Shown here: piece after piece, positions 35,601 through 47,128 of the stretch | Layout of the letters: every line of letters begins with the position of its first letter | Position numbering within the stretch: the stretch's first letter is position 1 | Source of the DNA: Mesorhabditis belari | Lineage: Eukaryota; Nematoda; Chromadorea; Rhabditida; Rhabditidae | Assembly (NCBI GenBank): GCA_958450365.1 | Contig: CAUEEP010000730.1 | Coordinates: 2,169,001-2,233,000, forward strand | DNA length: 64,000 nucleotides | Direction: 5' to 3' | Position numbers and translations under genes: made by a program | The notes under the pieces: generated by a model | What the model was told of the DNA's origin: nothing | The model's database searches: none | What the model saw: only the letters and a program-made list of their open reading frames with translations

Positions 35601-35830
35601 ACGGTGCAGCAAGGGCCTATCAGAATCGTCAATTGAAGACACCCAAACAAAGGATCACTTGGGAGAAGCTCCAAAAGTTGCATGTATGTAACACGAAACA
35701 TATTTTACCACCAAAAAATAAAATTTAGGAACAAATTCGACTGCTTTTATTGGACGCAAAATACGTCGACCTCACATCAAACTGCGTTGAGAACATTGAA
35801 AGCCTTGTCGATTTCTTGAAATTTGATTAA
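32664..35830 (+). CDS. IBR zinc-finger protein, possible RBR-type E3 ligase relative
   Basis: About 648 aa in some 17 short exons. The start MSTEDIYWKEDVSKK follows TTCTTTCAG by 16 nt. The N half has charged, mostly helical segments (HKLFGKRGICARVVEDPDN, VPEVLLHEEEFHDQTQVYF, GYFQRVKKLHYLD, VSYVRRTCLPLRQLP) and an acidic stretch (LDDLDGSDFEDHYYYDW). A Lys-rich patch and NSWEIVSLASASGS follow. The exon near 34431-34627 encodes a clear IBR finger, with CIGC, then CAEC, FCSQC and H-x4-C spaced as in the C6HC family. Further Cys pairs follow (LICHCGAVTE, VCSICHKLVNAHP), then FFYPRSGYWWKIP and a helical C terminus ending SLVDFLKFD. I see no canonical RING1 before the IBR and no catalytic RING2 cysteine motif after it, so ligase activity is doubtful. 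It may belong to a nematode-specific IBR family. Confidence 0.78.
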
Positions 35831-36367
35831 AAACAAGTTTTGTAAAATTTTTATTGATAGACATAATAAACAATATTCACAACTTAAAAACAGAATATTC
35901 TATAAATTTAAGAGGAAAGAACAGAGTAAAGAAAAAACACAATATCGCAGACGAAAGAGTGATCGCAAATTAATTAGTGGAATGATCAACGGGGTCACCT
36001 CCAATGGGCAATGTTTTAGTTTGAAAAAATTGACTCAATAAAAGTTGACTCTAACTTTCCTCTTAAATTTCACTAGAAAGAGAACTCCTAAAACACTAGA
36101 TTTATGATTTATACAATACCCTCTTCCTCAATAGCAAAAATCAAAATCAACGCACAACCTACATATACAGCTTAAGTGAGGACCGGTAAGCCGAAGAAAA
36201 AAACGACCAATTATGGCCCAAAGCACATCACAATGAGAGCCATCGACTAGTGGGGAAAAATAGAAGTCGAATTTTTGTATGAGTGGACAAAATGGCTAAG
36301 TTTGAATACTAACAATTCAGAGAAAAGTTGATGGCAAGAAAAACTACTATTTATTCACCTTTCTAAT

Positions 36368-38730
36368 TTATTCCCGGACGTTGATGAGAATTTGCTTCTG
36401 CTTCGGGTCATCAAATCGGTCCATCGTTTGCACAGAGTTCAACATCAAGAAACCAAAGATAAAGATTGAGAGCATTATGAGCGCTGAGATAATACCTAAA
36501 TAAAAAATTTCAAAGGAATCCATTGAGTCTTCTCACCCATCAGTGATCCTGTTGAGAAAGTTGGCACACAATCGACGACTTGCCGGTCAAAGAAGAATGA
36601 TTTATCGGCATGGATATTTCGCAATTGAACCTAAACAAAAAAAATGAAGTTCAAATTTAATTAACATAAATGTTAAGCAAAATAAACGAAATTTCGAATT
36701 TACCTGGAAATTGTGGAACGCAATTCCAATTCGAACACTATCATCTTTGGTGGGAAACCAAGCAGCCGCCGAGTCACCACAATTCCAAGAATACCTGAAA
36801 ACACGATAAGAACTTTTAATTTTTAAAACGCATACCCAACAACTCCATTCACACCCATATAACCGATGCCAGAAGCGTTCCCGAATTTTGTTACATCAGT
36901 CGATGTTTCTTTATCCTAAATCGTAAAACAGTTATCCACTGTGTAATAAATGAGTGCTCATAAGTCACTTTAAAAGTACGTAGATTATTGGTATACTTAC
37001 AATAAATCCTTTGCCTCCCTCCGCTACAGCAATCTTGATATCCGTCAATAATGTGAAGCTATCAAGGGCCCAATAGAATTGCACGTCTTCCTAAATAATA
37101 AATTTTACCTTTGACCTTCCTACAAAATAAACAGGAAATTAGTTTAATTTTTACATCCTCTTACCAATATTTTAGTTAGCAGAAAACGCTTACCTTGAAA
37201 ACCAATCGGAAGCTGATATTTTGGCCACCTGGAACAGTGAATTGCTGTCCATTAACATTTGTGCCAGTGACCGAATCCGTGAAAGACAGCCTGACGACAA
37301 ACCTATAATTGGAGATGTATACGCCTAGTTTTGATATATTTACGTTCTATTAACCACAGAAAAACTAACGTAAAGATTCCATTGTCCAAACGATTTTCTT
37401 GCGTAGCACATATAACATCGCCATCCTCATACTAAAATTATAAATGATAATAATTTAGTAACAATAATCGCACATAGAAGGTGCCATTTTCTCCGGAAAT
37501 CGTTGCGACGCCTGCAGGGTAGCCAGATGGAACCTCACCTATAAGTTAATTTTATAAGCTATCTAAGTCAAAGCCTTTACCTTGAATTTTTGTTGCAATA
37601 ATTGAGATTCCTTCCATGTAGAGAAGACAGCTTCTATTTGTCATTGGTTGAAGACCCCCATTCAATGAGGTTCTATTGTAAGGTGGAATGGTCACGGGAA
37701 GGCTTCCACGGACTGTAGGATCAGCATCAGCCTAGAAAGACATGAAAATGAAAAATTCAGTCGAAAGTCTTGGCAACGCTAGCACACATATTACAACACG
37801 CCATTAACAAACCGAGTAATAGTTGCGACTCTTATAGTATTTTGAGTTTCGTTGACCCTATAGAAACATTAACGTTTAGCGGCAGTTAAAACATGAACTC
37901 ACCGCTCTTTCCCCTCGCTCTCCTTCCACGTCTGACGAAAGACGCTTTACTCTCCCCTAAAGCTTGATTTTCAAATGCTTTGAAAAATAAATACCTGTGA
38001 TTGAGTGACTGCTTCAGAATTTGCAAGAACAGCTGTGAACGAGTTCACCTTTGACAAAACCTTAAAAATTTTGTAAGCTTCGCACATCATTTCAATTTTA
38101 CATTTGCGGAAAGCTCCTCGAGAAGACTCCAATCATCTGCGGAAACCAGATACGTCGATGCGCCATTTTGATATTCGCCTGTCTGTGATACGGCTTGAGC
38201 ATTTGGAACCTAAAATACAATAAAACAATAAAGTTGAAGCAAGGTTTACCTCATAAGTAGCATCAAGATGCCGCTGTGCTGAATACTTGGCTTCTCGTAC
38301 CATTTGAGCCAACGGAGAAGCTTTTCCATCAGCTTGATATACGGAAGCATGCCTAAAACAAACAACGGTGCAATGCATGTAACTTTCCTATCATAAAAAA
38401 CCATTATCTAGCTTTCTCAGTCTGCTGTAAGAAGCATAATAAAAACATAGTTGAATGTTGAACGTTGGATAAACGATTATGAAATGAAAACAATACTTGT
38501 TGAATAATCCAATGGTGAAATCCGGCTCAACCAAGAAAATGAGAGGATGTTCCGCCGAGGCACCACTTATCAACGACTCCAAACTCGGCGTTTCTGCGCT
38601 AAAACAAAAAATTTTACAGATTTTATTCCTAAACATCAGTTTACCTTAGCTCCTGGGAATTCGAGAAAAGCACCGCATCGTACGAGAAGACGACGTGGCA
38701 AAGTAAGGCAATCCCAAGTGGTACCCTCAT
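36368..38730 (-). CDS. vha-19: V-ATPase accessory subunit S1 (ATP6AP1/Ac45)
   Basis: Single-pass accessory subunit of the vacuolar proton pump, guiding V-ATPase assembly and targeting (family knowledge). The start MRVPLGIALLCHVVFSYDA is a signal peptide followed by a short ectodomain start VLFSNSQEL. The next exon reads AETPSLESLISGASAEHPLIF, an Ac45-like luminal segment. Middle exons on the reverse strand give Ser/Thr-rich luminal sequence. The decisive part is the C terminus: a membrane helix (ISALIMLSIFIFGFLML) followed by the cytosolic tail NSVQTMDRFDDPKQKQ, matching the highly conserved MDRFDD tail of Ac45 proteins. About a dozen exons. The ATG follows TTTAATTTAG directly, suggesting trans-splicing. 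It is transcribed away from vdac-1, with about 1 kb between the start codons. Confidence 0.9.
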
Positions 38731-39755
38731 CTAAATTAAAGAAAAATACAAGTTCAGTAAGTTATTAGAAGTAAATGCAAGATGAAGAAACCAAAAAGCA
38801 ATGGTTGTAGTCCACTCGCAAACGTACAGAGAGGGAATTCAAAGTATTGGCAAGGACTAAAGGTCGATAGAGAAAAGATCGCTTTGGGACCATTTATTGC
38901 CTCGGAATACGGGCGAAGCTGATTTTCAAAAGGGAAAAGACGGAAAATGACAAGAAAAGGGAAAAACACTTGTAATTCACTCTAATAAAGAAGCTTCGCG
39001 ACTGTCGCTTATCATTTTTGACAGTCTGGGGTTAATTGCATGAAAATTGTCGATTCTACCCAATCTATTCCTGCTCTGCAGCTTTAGAAGTGCGCAAGAA
39101 TGTGTGGTCCATTTCAAAAAAAAGCCTCGTGCTAATTCCTTATTCATCCTTAAGATGCAAAACGATTTATACCGTTTAAAATTTGCTACCGTACCTGATT
39201 TTAACTGTAGTCTAAAATTCAAAACAAACTTCCCTACCCCTTTTGTGAGAGCATTTCACTTTTCTCTTTTTCTGGGCAAGCATTTCATTTTTTTGTTGGC
39301 GTTGACATTTGTTGCTTTCTGTCCTTTAATTAGATTGCCAACAGTCTCCAAATTTTGTAACAAAGACCCTCCCTAGCTTGTGATTTCTGACTTAGTTTTA
39401 CCACTCTTCTGGTCATCGTTTTGGTTGAAGTCGACCAGTTTTAACTTATTCTATCATCAAATTCTATTGTACATCAGATACACGTGCCAAGCATCTTGTC
39501 TTTATGCTAACACTTTCGCATGGCCTTAAGCGCTGGTCATTCGCGCGAAGTCACGTTATTATCCGTCTTTTTCTCTCCGTTTCTCATTGGACCCACTCTC
39601 TTCTTATCGATTTCGAGTAAGGGTCGTCATAGGATCTTGCTTCTTTCATCTTGTTTGCGTATCTCTTAAAAATTTTTGTCTTGCATCACGAGTGGCGTGA
39701 TTTTTTTGTGCCGCATTCCTTCAACACGGCCGAGATTGTATTAATTTTTAGTGAA
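38731..39755. promoter_or_regulatory. Divergent intergenic region, vha-19 / vdac-1
   Basis: About 1.0 kb between the divergent starts of two housekeeping-type genes. No TATA box near either ATG; both starts follow acceptor-like sites. No long repeat or ORF of note (a 109-codon frame at 39047-39376 has no recognisable features). Confidence 0.55.
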
Positions 39756-41152
39756 ATGGCTCCACCAACCTTTGCTGATCTCGGCAAATCTGCAAAAGAT
39801 CTCTTCACCAAGGGATACAGTAAGTATTAGACGTTTTAACTCTTATTTTTTCCATTTTAGACCACGGATTCTTGAAAGTTGAATCAACAACCAATGCTGG
39901 TGACAACAAGGAAGTCGAATTCAAGACTAATGCCGCGCACAACATTGCCAACGGAAAACTTGCTGGAAATTTGGATGTGAAGTACAAGCTTCCAAAATAC
40001 GGTTAGCTTTTACGGTGCTTTAAACTTCTAAAAATATTGAATTATGCTATTTGGTTAAAGAGTTCTTGCGCTTATTTTTCACTCTTATTAGCTAGCAAAA
40101 ATTCGACACCAGTTGATCTTGGGCACCGCATATTTAAATTTTCTTTATTTTTGTAGAAAAATAGGAAACGAAAGAATAATTTATATAGGGCTCACCCTCA
40201 CCGAGAAGTGGAACACCGACAACCAATTGGGAACCGTCGTTGAAGTTGATGAACAATTCGGACGAGGCCTCAAGCTCACATTTGACTCAACTTATGGTTA
40301 GCTGCATTTTGTTTTATTGTTACAATTTCGATTCAGCTCCACATGCTGGCAAGCGATCGGGAAAACTGAAGGCTGACTGGTCGCATCCCACAGCCCGAGT
40401 GAGCCCTTATAAATTTAAACTAACGGTTCTACTTGCTTATTCTAACTATTTACGAAATCGGAGCCGATTTAGTCTCAATTATTCGAATAATTGTTTACGT
40501 GTAAGTGGTTTCTAACTGTCAAAGTTTTTATACGGCGTTAATGCAAATTTTAGGTTACTGCTGATGTTGGACTAACTGCTGCTCCTGTGGTCAATGCTGC
40601 TGCTGTATTCGCTCGTGAAGGATGGCTATTTGGTGCTTCGGCAACATTTGATACCGCCACAAACAAACTCGCTGGGTATTCACTATTTGATTTGTTATCG
40701 TATTTTACCTTTCCTTTAGATCTCAACTTGCTTTTGGACACACCACTCCAGACTATACTCTTCACTCATTTGTCTTGAACTCGAACGAGTTTGGTGCAAC
40801 TCTCTTCCACAAGGTCGGCCGTAGCGTGGAGCTTGGAGCTCAGCTTGGATGGAAAACTGGATCAAATGGTGCTAGCTATGGGCTTGCTACAAAATACGCC
40901 CCATGCAAGGACGTGACTTTCCGAGCAAAAGTCAACAATGAATCTCAGGTTGGCTTTTTAGTTATACGGCAAACCTAATTTCACGATTTAGGTTGCCGTC
41001 GCTGCCACTCACTCGCTCTCTGATGCTCTCAAGCTTACTTTGACTTCTCAGGTTAGCCACTTATTTTGGAAAAAATCAAAGGTTTATTTTAGTTCAACTT
41101 GGCTAACAATGAGGCGCACAAGTTCGGTCTTGGTTTGGAATTCACCCCATAA
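39756..41152 (+). CDS. vdac-1: Mitochondrial porin VDAC
   Basis: A 281-aa beta-barrel channel of the mitochondrial outer membrane passing ATP, ADP and other metabolites. Eight exons fit exactly: 39756-39819, 39861-40001, 40189-40296, 40337-40398, 40554-40675, 40720-40948, 40992-41051 and 41093-41152. The N terminus [20 protein letters not shown] is the conserved amphipathic helix (PP.FADLGK.A.DLF). Strand segments such as [19 protein letters not shown] and [16 protein letters not shown] are typical. The eukaryotic porin signature region appears as [19 protein letters not shown], and the protein ends [11 protein letters not shown]. Length matches the family (about 283 aa). The ATG follows TTAATTTTTAG with three bases between, a likely trans-splice site. 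Its AATAAA at 41291-41296 lies beside the stop of the converging gene. Confidence 0.97.
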
Positions 41153-41290
41153 GACTTCCAGTTGTCAATGTGAGGTTTAGCTTTCCAAACTCTCGTGCAT
41201 AAGTTTAATGTATTAGTTGTGTTGAACTGTTACAATCGTGTTGAACGTTTGTAGCCTAGTTTTCCATTGATTATGATTTAAAGTGTATTG

Positions 41291-41303
41291 AATAAAGTTT
41301 ATT
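41291..41303. terminator. Bidirectional poly(A) signal between converging genes
   Basis: AATAAAGTTTATT is a palindrome around one G. The forward AATAAA (41291-41296) serves vdac-1, about 140 nt after its stop. The reverse AATAAA (41303-41298) would serve the ankyrin gene and overlaps its TAA stop at 41301-41299. The element carries both signals within 13 bp. Confidence 0.75.
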
Positions 41304-43251
41304 TATACGCATGTCTAGTGGTTCTTGCAGCAATTTGTTCCGTTAAATCAATGATGTTGGTAAGAAGTGATCTCAACTGTGGAGCGTTTGAGCTATTTGC
41401 GAGCTCTGAAAATTTTAATGGATAAGGTCATGACATTTTCGATACTTTCTAGTGCTTCTAAAGCGTATTGCTTGATGTTTTCATTTCCTTCCTTAACAAA
41501 TCGCAAAGTTGAGGTCATTTCCCGCACGGCTGTTTGCTGGATCTCGTCAGTTGGCTAAATTTTAAAAGAAAGTTAGAATTAACTACATACTAGACATATT
41601 AACATTACCATGGCAGATGCAGTTCCTCTAACATCAAACTGTTCGACAACGATTGCTCCGACCTCTTTGTATTTTTGTATGACTTTGAGCATTTTCTTCT
41701 TTGGCCCATAGGCTATGCCCATATCGTCAAAGTCCTGTAACTTTATTAAAATCATTTTCACGAGCCTTGCCTTTTCATTTAATTCGAAAAACAGTCGAAG
41801 ATCAATGTTCTGTTCGTGCAATTTCGGCAGCAGTCTTTCCAATTGTAGTGCAGCAAGCAACTCATTTAGAGATGTTGGTTGCCGTGAACTTTTCTAAAGA
41901 ATGTCTTTCTAGGCTTGTCAAGAAATTCACTTGATGTTGTCGTATAATTTGAACTATTGAAGGGCACTCTGATGCCAGAGCCGCTCCATCATCGCCTTTG
42001 CTATTTTTCGCCATCACATCTCCTCCCTAAATTTGATTTACATAAATTTGCTTATTCAGCGGACTTTTCCAAGTAGAGCAAGAAGAGTTAGCTCGTGCGC
42101 AGCTGAACAGGCCTCGAGTGTCGGAGTCATTCCGTCTTGGTCTCCTAGGTTCGTCTTATAATTGTTGTTGTCAATCTTCTTTGACGGGATAAAACAGCTA
42201 AAACATACTGGAATTCGGATCGGCCCCCATGGCTAACAGAGCATCTGTCACCTGAAGATAAAAGAAGCTTAATCAATTTTGTTCTACTTTACATATTTCT
42301 AGTGCCATTCTATTAATGTTAATTTAAATGCAAATTGTGACTTACGGTATTCTGGCTACAAGCTCCTGCATAGTGAAGGGCCTGTCGATTGCTAATGTCA
42401 ACGCGATCGACACTAGCTCCTCTCTAAAATTTCTAGATTTCCCCAGTTTGTCACTTGCGAACCTTCAACAACAAGTTCACGGTTGACAAGTTCCCGCATG
42501 CGGACGCTAGCATCAACGCCGTTTGACCACGAGCATTACAGGTGTCAATCTAAAAGATTTTTTGAAGTTATTTGAATTCTTGAACTCTTTTTTCCACTCT
42601 TTACCTGAGCTGAATTGTCCAAAAAGAGAGAAACCGTTGCCTCATGGCCTAAATACGCGGCATAGTGAAGGGCCGTCCAACCGCTCACATTTCGAGCGTT
42701 GATGTCGATACCGCGCAGGATTTGACTCTAAAGTGTATTACACAGCCGCTCTAATTGCAACCACAGTCGCAAATTTACTAAGAACGGTTTAAAATACCTT
42801 GATAACATCATTATCACCAATACTCGCAGCAGTGAAGATATCCATCGAATAGGCAACTTCTGGATACGTTTTTGGCATTGGACGAGAGAAAAGAGCCGAT
42901 GCGAGCGATTGTCCTCCCGATGATTCGGCCATAGCTGGAGCGGCTCTCATCTGATACATTGATATGTAAAAAGTAGAGCATCAATGAAACATTGATCATT
43001 TTTTTTCCAAATTAGCCTACTCTCCTCGTCTAGCCTCAATTTGATATTACAGCTGATCTTTGTTTGAATTGAACCCTTTTTAGTTGATTTTTTGGTTAAA
43101 TATTCCCTGTATATTTCAGTTAAAAACAAATTTTATCAATTTAAATGTTTGTTTTGTATCGATCACACGGTCTTATCTTATGGTAAACAAAGTGGAACTA
43201 AGCGCTTACCTGATTTGGTGGCTCTCCCGAGAAACGCACTCTAGCTGACAT
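41299..43251 (-). CDS. Ankyrin repeat plus SAM domain protein, ANKS3-like
   Basis: About 390 aa. The N-terminal exon MSARVRFSGEPPNQ (43251-43210) is followed by exons that build ankyrin repeats: DIFTAASIGDNDVIK, GIDINARNVSGWTALHYAAYL, IDTCNARGQTALMLASACGN, VDRVDISNRQALHYAGACSQ and a weaker DQDGMTPTLEACSAAHE. A SAM domain follows, with ERLLPKLHEQNIDLRLFFEL and then DFDDMGIAYGPKKKMLKVIQ. It matches ANKS3 SAM domains closely once a 36-nt segment (41735-41770) is spliced as a GC-AG intron. The C terminus is helical (ALEALEKLANSSNAPQLRSL) and ends RTTRHAYK. Vertebrate ANKS3 works in ciliary (nephrocystin) complexes; a ciliary role here is only inference. No conventional acceptor precedes the ATG. 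Confidence 0.82.
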
Positions 43252-43734
43252 TTTTTGCGTGTTAAATGGGTCAGAAATATTGGGTGAGATCTAACTGTTT
43301 TGCTCGGTCAACCAAAAGTCAACGTAGCATTGGGGAAAAATCAATTAGAGGCGTATCATGAAGATTTTGATGAAATGATGGAATGGGAGAAGAGAAAAAA
43401 AAAGAGAAAACAGGTCTAATTTTCTTTGATTTCTCCCGGTTCAGGTCATCCTCTCAATTTCTTCGTTACCCCTTTTATTTTTTTCCAAAATGAGCGACTT
43501 CTGAAATTTTACATTTTTTTTTCAATTTTCCTTGTCAATTTTCCTTGTTTACTGTTTCGAAGTCCCATTTGTCTAAAATGTTCTAAAAATGCTGTGTACT
43601 TTGCCCTTCGGTGGCTACTGTATCGTTGAAATGTGCTTTCAAAATGCTTTCACTTTTTTTGCAAAGAAATATATTTATTAGAGCAAAGTGAGATGGTGCA
43701 CCCGCACTCGCAAATCGTGGCCTCTCCGTGAAGC
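43252..43734. other. Spacer between ankyrin gene start and collagen stop
   Basis: About 480 bp. Promoter of the ankyrin gene and 3' end of the reverse-strand collagen. No further feature seen. Confidence 0.5.
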
Positions 43735-46700
43735 TTATCGCCGGGTTCCGTCCTCGAAGAAGACTCCTCCGTCGAGGGCGCAGTATTTGGGACACACTCC
43801 ACGCTCTCCTTGTGGTCCGGGCTGTCCGGGGCTTCCAGAGTTTCCAGGTCCTCCCTGTGGTCCTTGGGGTCCTAAAATTCAATTTCTTTACATTTTTATT
43901 CCTTTCACACAAACCTGGGCCACCGGGTGATCCAGCTGGTCCGCTGTTGCCGGGAGCTCCGTCGCGGCCGGGGTGTCCGTCGGCTCCAGGGAGTCCAGGG
44001 GCTCCTGAATTGCATTACTGCACCATTGTTCTCCTTTTCGCACAAACCTGGCTCTCCGGGTGTTCCGGGCTCTCCAGGGTACGATGGGGTGCTTGGGGCG
44101 GGTCTTCCAGGCTCTCCGCTCTCTCCATCGCTTCCTGGGTTTCCAGAGTTTCCGGGTCCTCCGTTGGGTCCTGGGGCTCCTGGGGCTCCGTTGTTTCCTG
44201 GAAATTACTTTTCTTACAACTTTATCCATTTTCCACAAACCTGGGCGTCCGGGGCTTCCAGGGCGTCCGGGGTTTCCGGGTGGTCCGTTGGGTCCGGGTG
44301 GTCCAGGGGGTCCAGGTGGGCATGGGTTGCACGGTGGCACAACAACCTCCTCACAAACAACTGGTGGTCTTCCTGAAGTTTCGAGTTTGAAATGTAAAGA
44401 GCTCTAGCTAAACTCACCAGGAACTCCGGGCTTTCCTGGGGCTCCAGGTACTCCGGGCTTTCCGTTGGATCCAGGAGCTCCGGGTCGTCCAGGGTGTCCA
44501 GGCTTGCAGCATCCAGCGCATCCTCCAGCATCCCTCTTTGCCCTCTGGGCGGTGGCATTAGCGGCAATTGAGGCAAATGGAGCGGCAGGTCGTCGGGTTG
44601 ACACCTCTCCCATGATGTCCTTAGCAGTCGTCTAAATTCAAATACTCTTTCTCCAATCTCAAATGTTTTCTGTTTTCATTTTGTCATTTTATTATCCAGC
44701 AGTGTCTGCGGTTTTTGATGTGCAAGAAAAAAAGCCACTTGTGATCTCCACAAAAGTGCCGGCGGTTATAGGGGGCGAGCGTTATTCGGAAAAAAAACGG
44801 ACCCCCTCTATAAGCACAAAGCATTCTCCTTATAAAAGAGATACATAGAGAAAAGGAGTGAAAAGGGTGTGGGTAGGGGAATCAACCAAAAAAATGGAGA
44901 GATGGGATGAGAGAAGGAGCTGCATGTATTGAGAGAGGAAGAAAGGCTCCACCGTTCCACCTGTTTGTCCACTTACCCGTCCGTCTCACAAGCGGAGAAG
45001 CCCCAAAAATATTTTTGGAAAACAAAAAGGGTGACTGGGGTTAGCCATTTCTCTCTCGAAATCCCAAAAAAAAGGCGTTCCGCTTTTGTTGGCTAATTTC
45101 TCGTGCAATGACCAAATTTTCAAGAGCTTTCAGCAAGCGAGCAAAATGGAGACCGAAGGTGGTGGAACGGGAGACGCCAAGCCTAGCACAAAAAGTGATC
45201 AGCCGGATTGGGGGTTTGTTGGGGAATGGGATTGACAACAAACTATTCTCTTCCTCTTTCTATTTCTATCTTGCTTACAGTCAACCATTCATTACACCCA
45301 TCTAACCGATTTGTTCCGGGAAAAAGATAGTCTTTTTACACTGACGAGAGTGATGAATTTATGGGCGATCTTTAGCGGGCACTCTTTCGAATTTGTTAAT
45401 TTGTTAATTTGTTAATATTTACAGGAATCGTTTTAGCTCAAGAATCTCAAAATGTGGATTACAAGGGTATGACGGGCTTAAAATCAAAATTATGACGGTT
45501 GCTCTTATGATTACTTACTTTCTCTTACTTTTGATTTACCAATTTACTGCTCGTGGTTTAACTACCCTTGGATTCTATGGCATTTGTGAGTCTAATTCTC
45601 CTAAAGTAAAGAGAAAAAAGCACCCCTCAAATTACTTTTACTGTCAAAAAGATCTATAGAGAAAGTCAGAAAAAGCCCTAGTTCAGTTTCTCGAGAATTC
45701 ACTATTTTAGGAGAAAAGACTCTGGGTTTTCCTTTCCCACCCATCTATTCGGGAGACTCACTTTCTCGGTATTCTCCCACAACCTCAACAACTGCTGGCA
45801 ATTTGCCCCGGGTGAAAAGAAAGAAAAAGATGCCATAGAAGGAGAATTCTCCTTTTTTTCTATCGGAAGGGAGACAGTCACCCCAAGCTGAGCACCCCTC
45901 TCCCCTCCTCATCCTTCTCCTCCTTCCCTTCTTCTTTCTTCTGCCACCCCCACCGGCACACATAGACACCCAACCGGTTAGCTCTACAATGATGAAGAAG
46001 ATGAAGGAGAAAGAAGGGGTTGTGTGGTGGATTGAAGAAGCAAAAGAAGAACTCTTCTTCCTGTTCATCAAACGTTTCACCCCATCATCGATCTGGGATT
46101 AGTGAAAGTGTGGGGAATCGATTGAGATTAGGACAAAAAGTTAGTGGATGAATTGGCAAGATTGGAGCTAGGATGAACAAAGAAAACGATGGAATGTGAT
46201 TGGCTGGATGAAATTAGATGGATCTAGCAGTGTTATAGATCGTTCCATAGATGTTAGCTCTGTGACGATTTTCGTGGTTTTGGTGGTGGGTTATGAGTGT
46301 TGGAGCTTCGTGGATTTGAAAGTTATAAATGTTCAAAGTAGAAGGGTAAAAGTTATTTTGATTTAGTCTATCTAGGGATTAAGTTGCTTGTGAAAGTCTT
46401 ATTTTTATGAGTGAGTAAGGAAAGGAATTGCGAGTATTCGAGAGCAAGTTGTATCTGTAGAATAGAAATGACTGAAATGTTGAAATGGAGAGTTGAAGAA
46501 GGAAATATTAATGCAAGCAAAAATCAGAGAAATTACGTCACTTTTTGTATCCTTTAAACGAACCTTGCAGAAAGCGAGATCTCGTTGAGTTTGCTGCTGG
46601 ATGTGGTCAACGAAGTTGTAGACGACCGGCAGAGAAACGCACACAGAGAGAACGGCCAAGAGTGAGAACGACACGGCCGCGAAAGCTACTGCCTGTAATG

Positions 46701-47058
46701 CTTGAGTTTTTCAAATGTTTATTCAAATGTTTTTCAAATGTTTACATTATCAGTATCACTTTTAGTAGTCCAACTCATTTTGGCACATTTCTCAGCCCTT
46801 AGAAAAAGATTTGAGTTTCAAAAAGTCTAGGTGAATACCAGAAAATCTTAAAACAAATCTTGCAGAAACAAACTCGTTAAAGGATTTTCTAGATGTATGA
46901 AAAATCCACTCTCGAGTCATTTTCGAGATAAAACAAAGAAAAAAACTCGAGAGTGCTCAAATCAGTAAATGATAATGATCAGTAAGTGATAAAGAATGAG
47001 CAAAACAAAAAGATACCTTGTAAGCGCGTTCGCGCTGCGCCTCATGGCAGTCGGTCAT
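43735..47058 (-). CDS. Cuticle collagen with long first-domain intron
   Basis: A 297-aa cuticle collagen in seven exons: 47058-47017, 46692-46564, 44631-44418, 44372-44241, 44197-44048, 44004-43915 and 43871-43735. The start is MTDCHEAQRERAYK. The second exon is the cuticle-collagen N domain: a membrane anchor from AVAFAAVSFSLLAVLSVCVS, then LPVVYNFVDHIQQQTQRDLA and FCK, continued after a 1.9 kb intron by TTAKDIMGEV. A processing site (AQRAKR) precedes the Cys cluster CAGCCKPG. Gly-X-Y blocks are interrupted by CEEVVVPPCNPC and NSGNPGSDGES. The C terminus VCPKYCALDGGVFFEDGTRR is the hallmark end of one large cuticle-collagen group. The reading frame holds across all junctions, so the distant exons belong to this gene. 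A TATA box lies 64 bp upstream of the ATG. Confidence 0.93.
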
Positions 47059-47120
47059 GGCTGTGTGTATGAGTGGGCCTGTTGAGTGGCTGCCTTCCCT
47101 TCCCTCCGCCCACCATTCCC

Positions 47121-47128
47121 CTATATAC
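47121..47128 (-). promoter_or_regulatory. TATA box of the reverse-strand collagen
   Basis: GTATATAG on the reverse strand, about 64 bp before the ATG at 47058. Directly upstream (47126-47190) is an unusually CpG-dense patch with ACGCGCGT and CGCGAGCGCGG, unlike the AT-rich surroundings. Confidence 0.6.

Noticed and set aside
43728..44407. Long forward-strand frames within the second collagen
   Set aside because: Antisense shadows of the reverse-strand Gly-X-Y exons.
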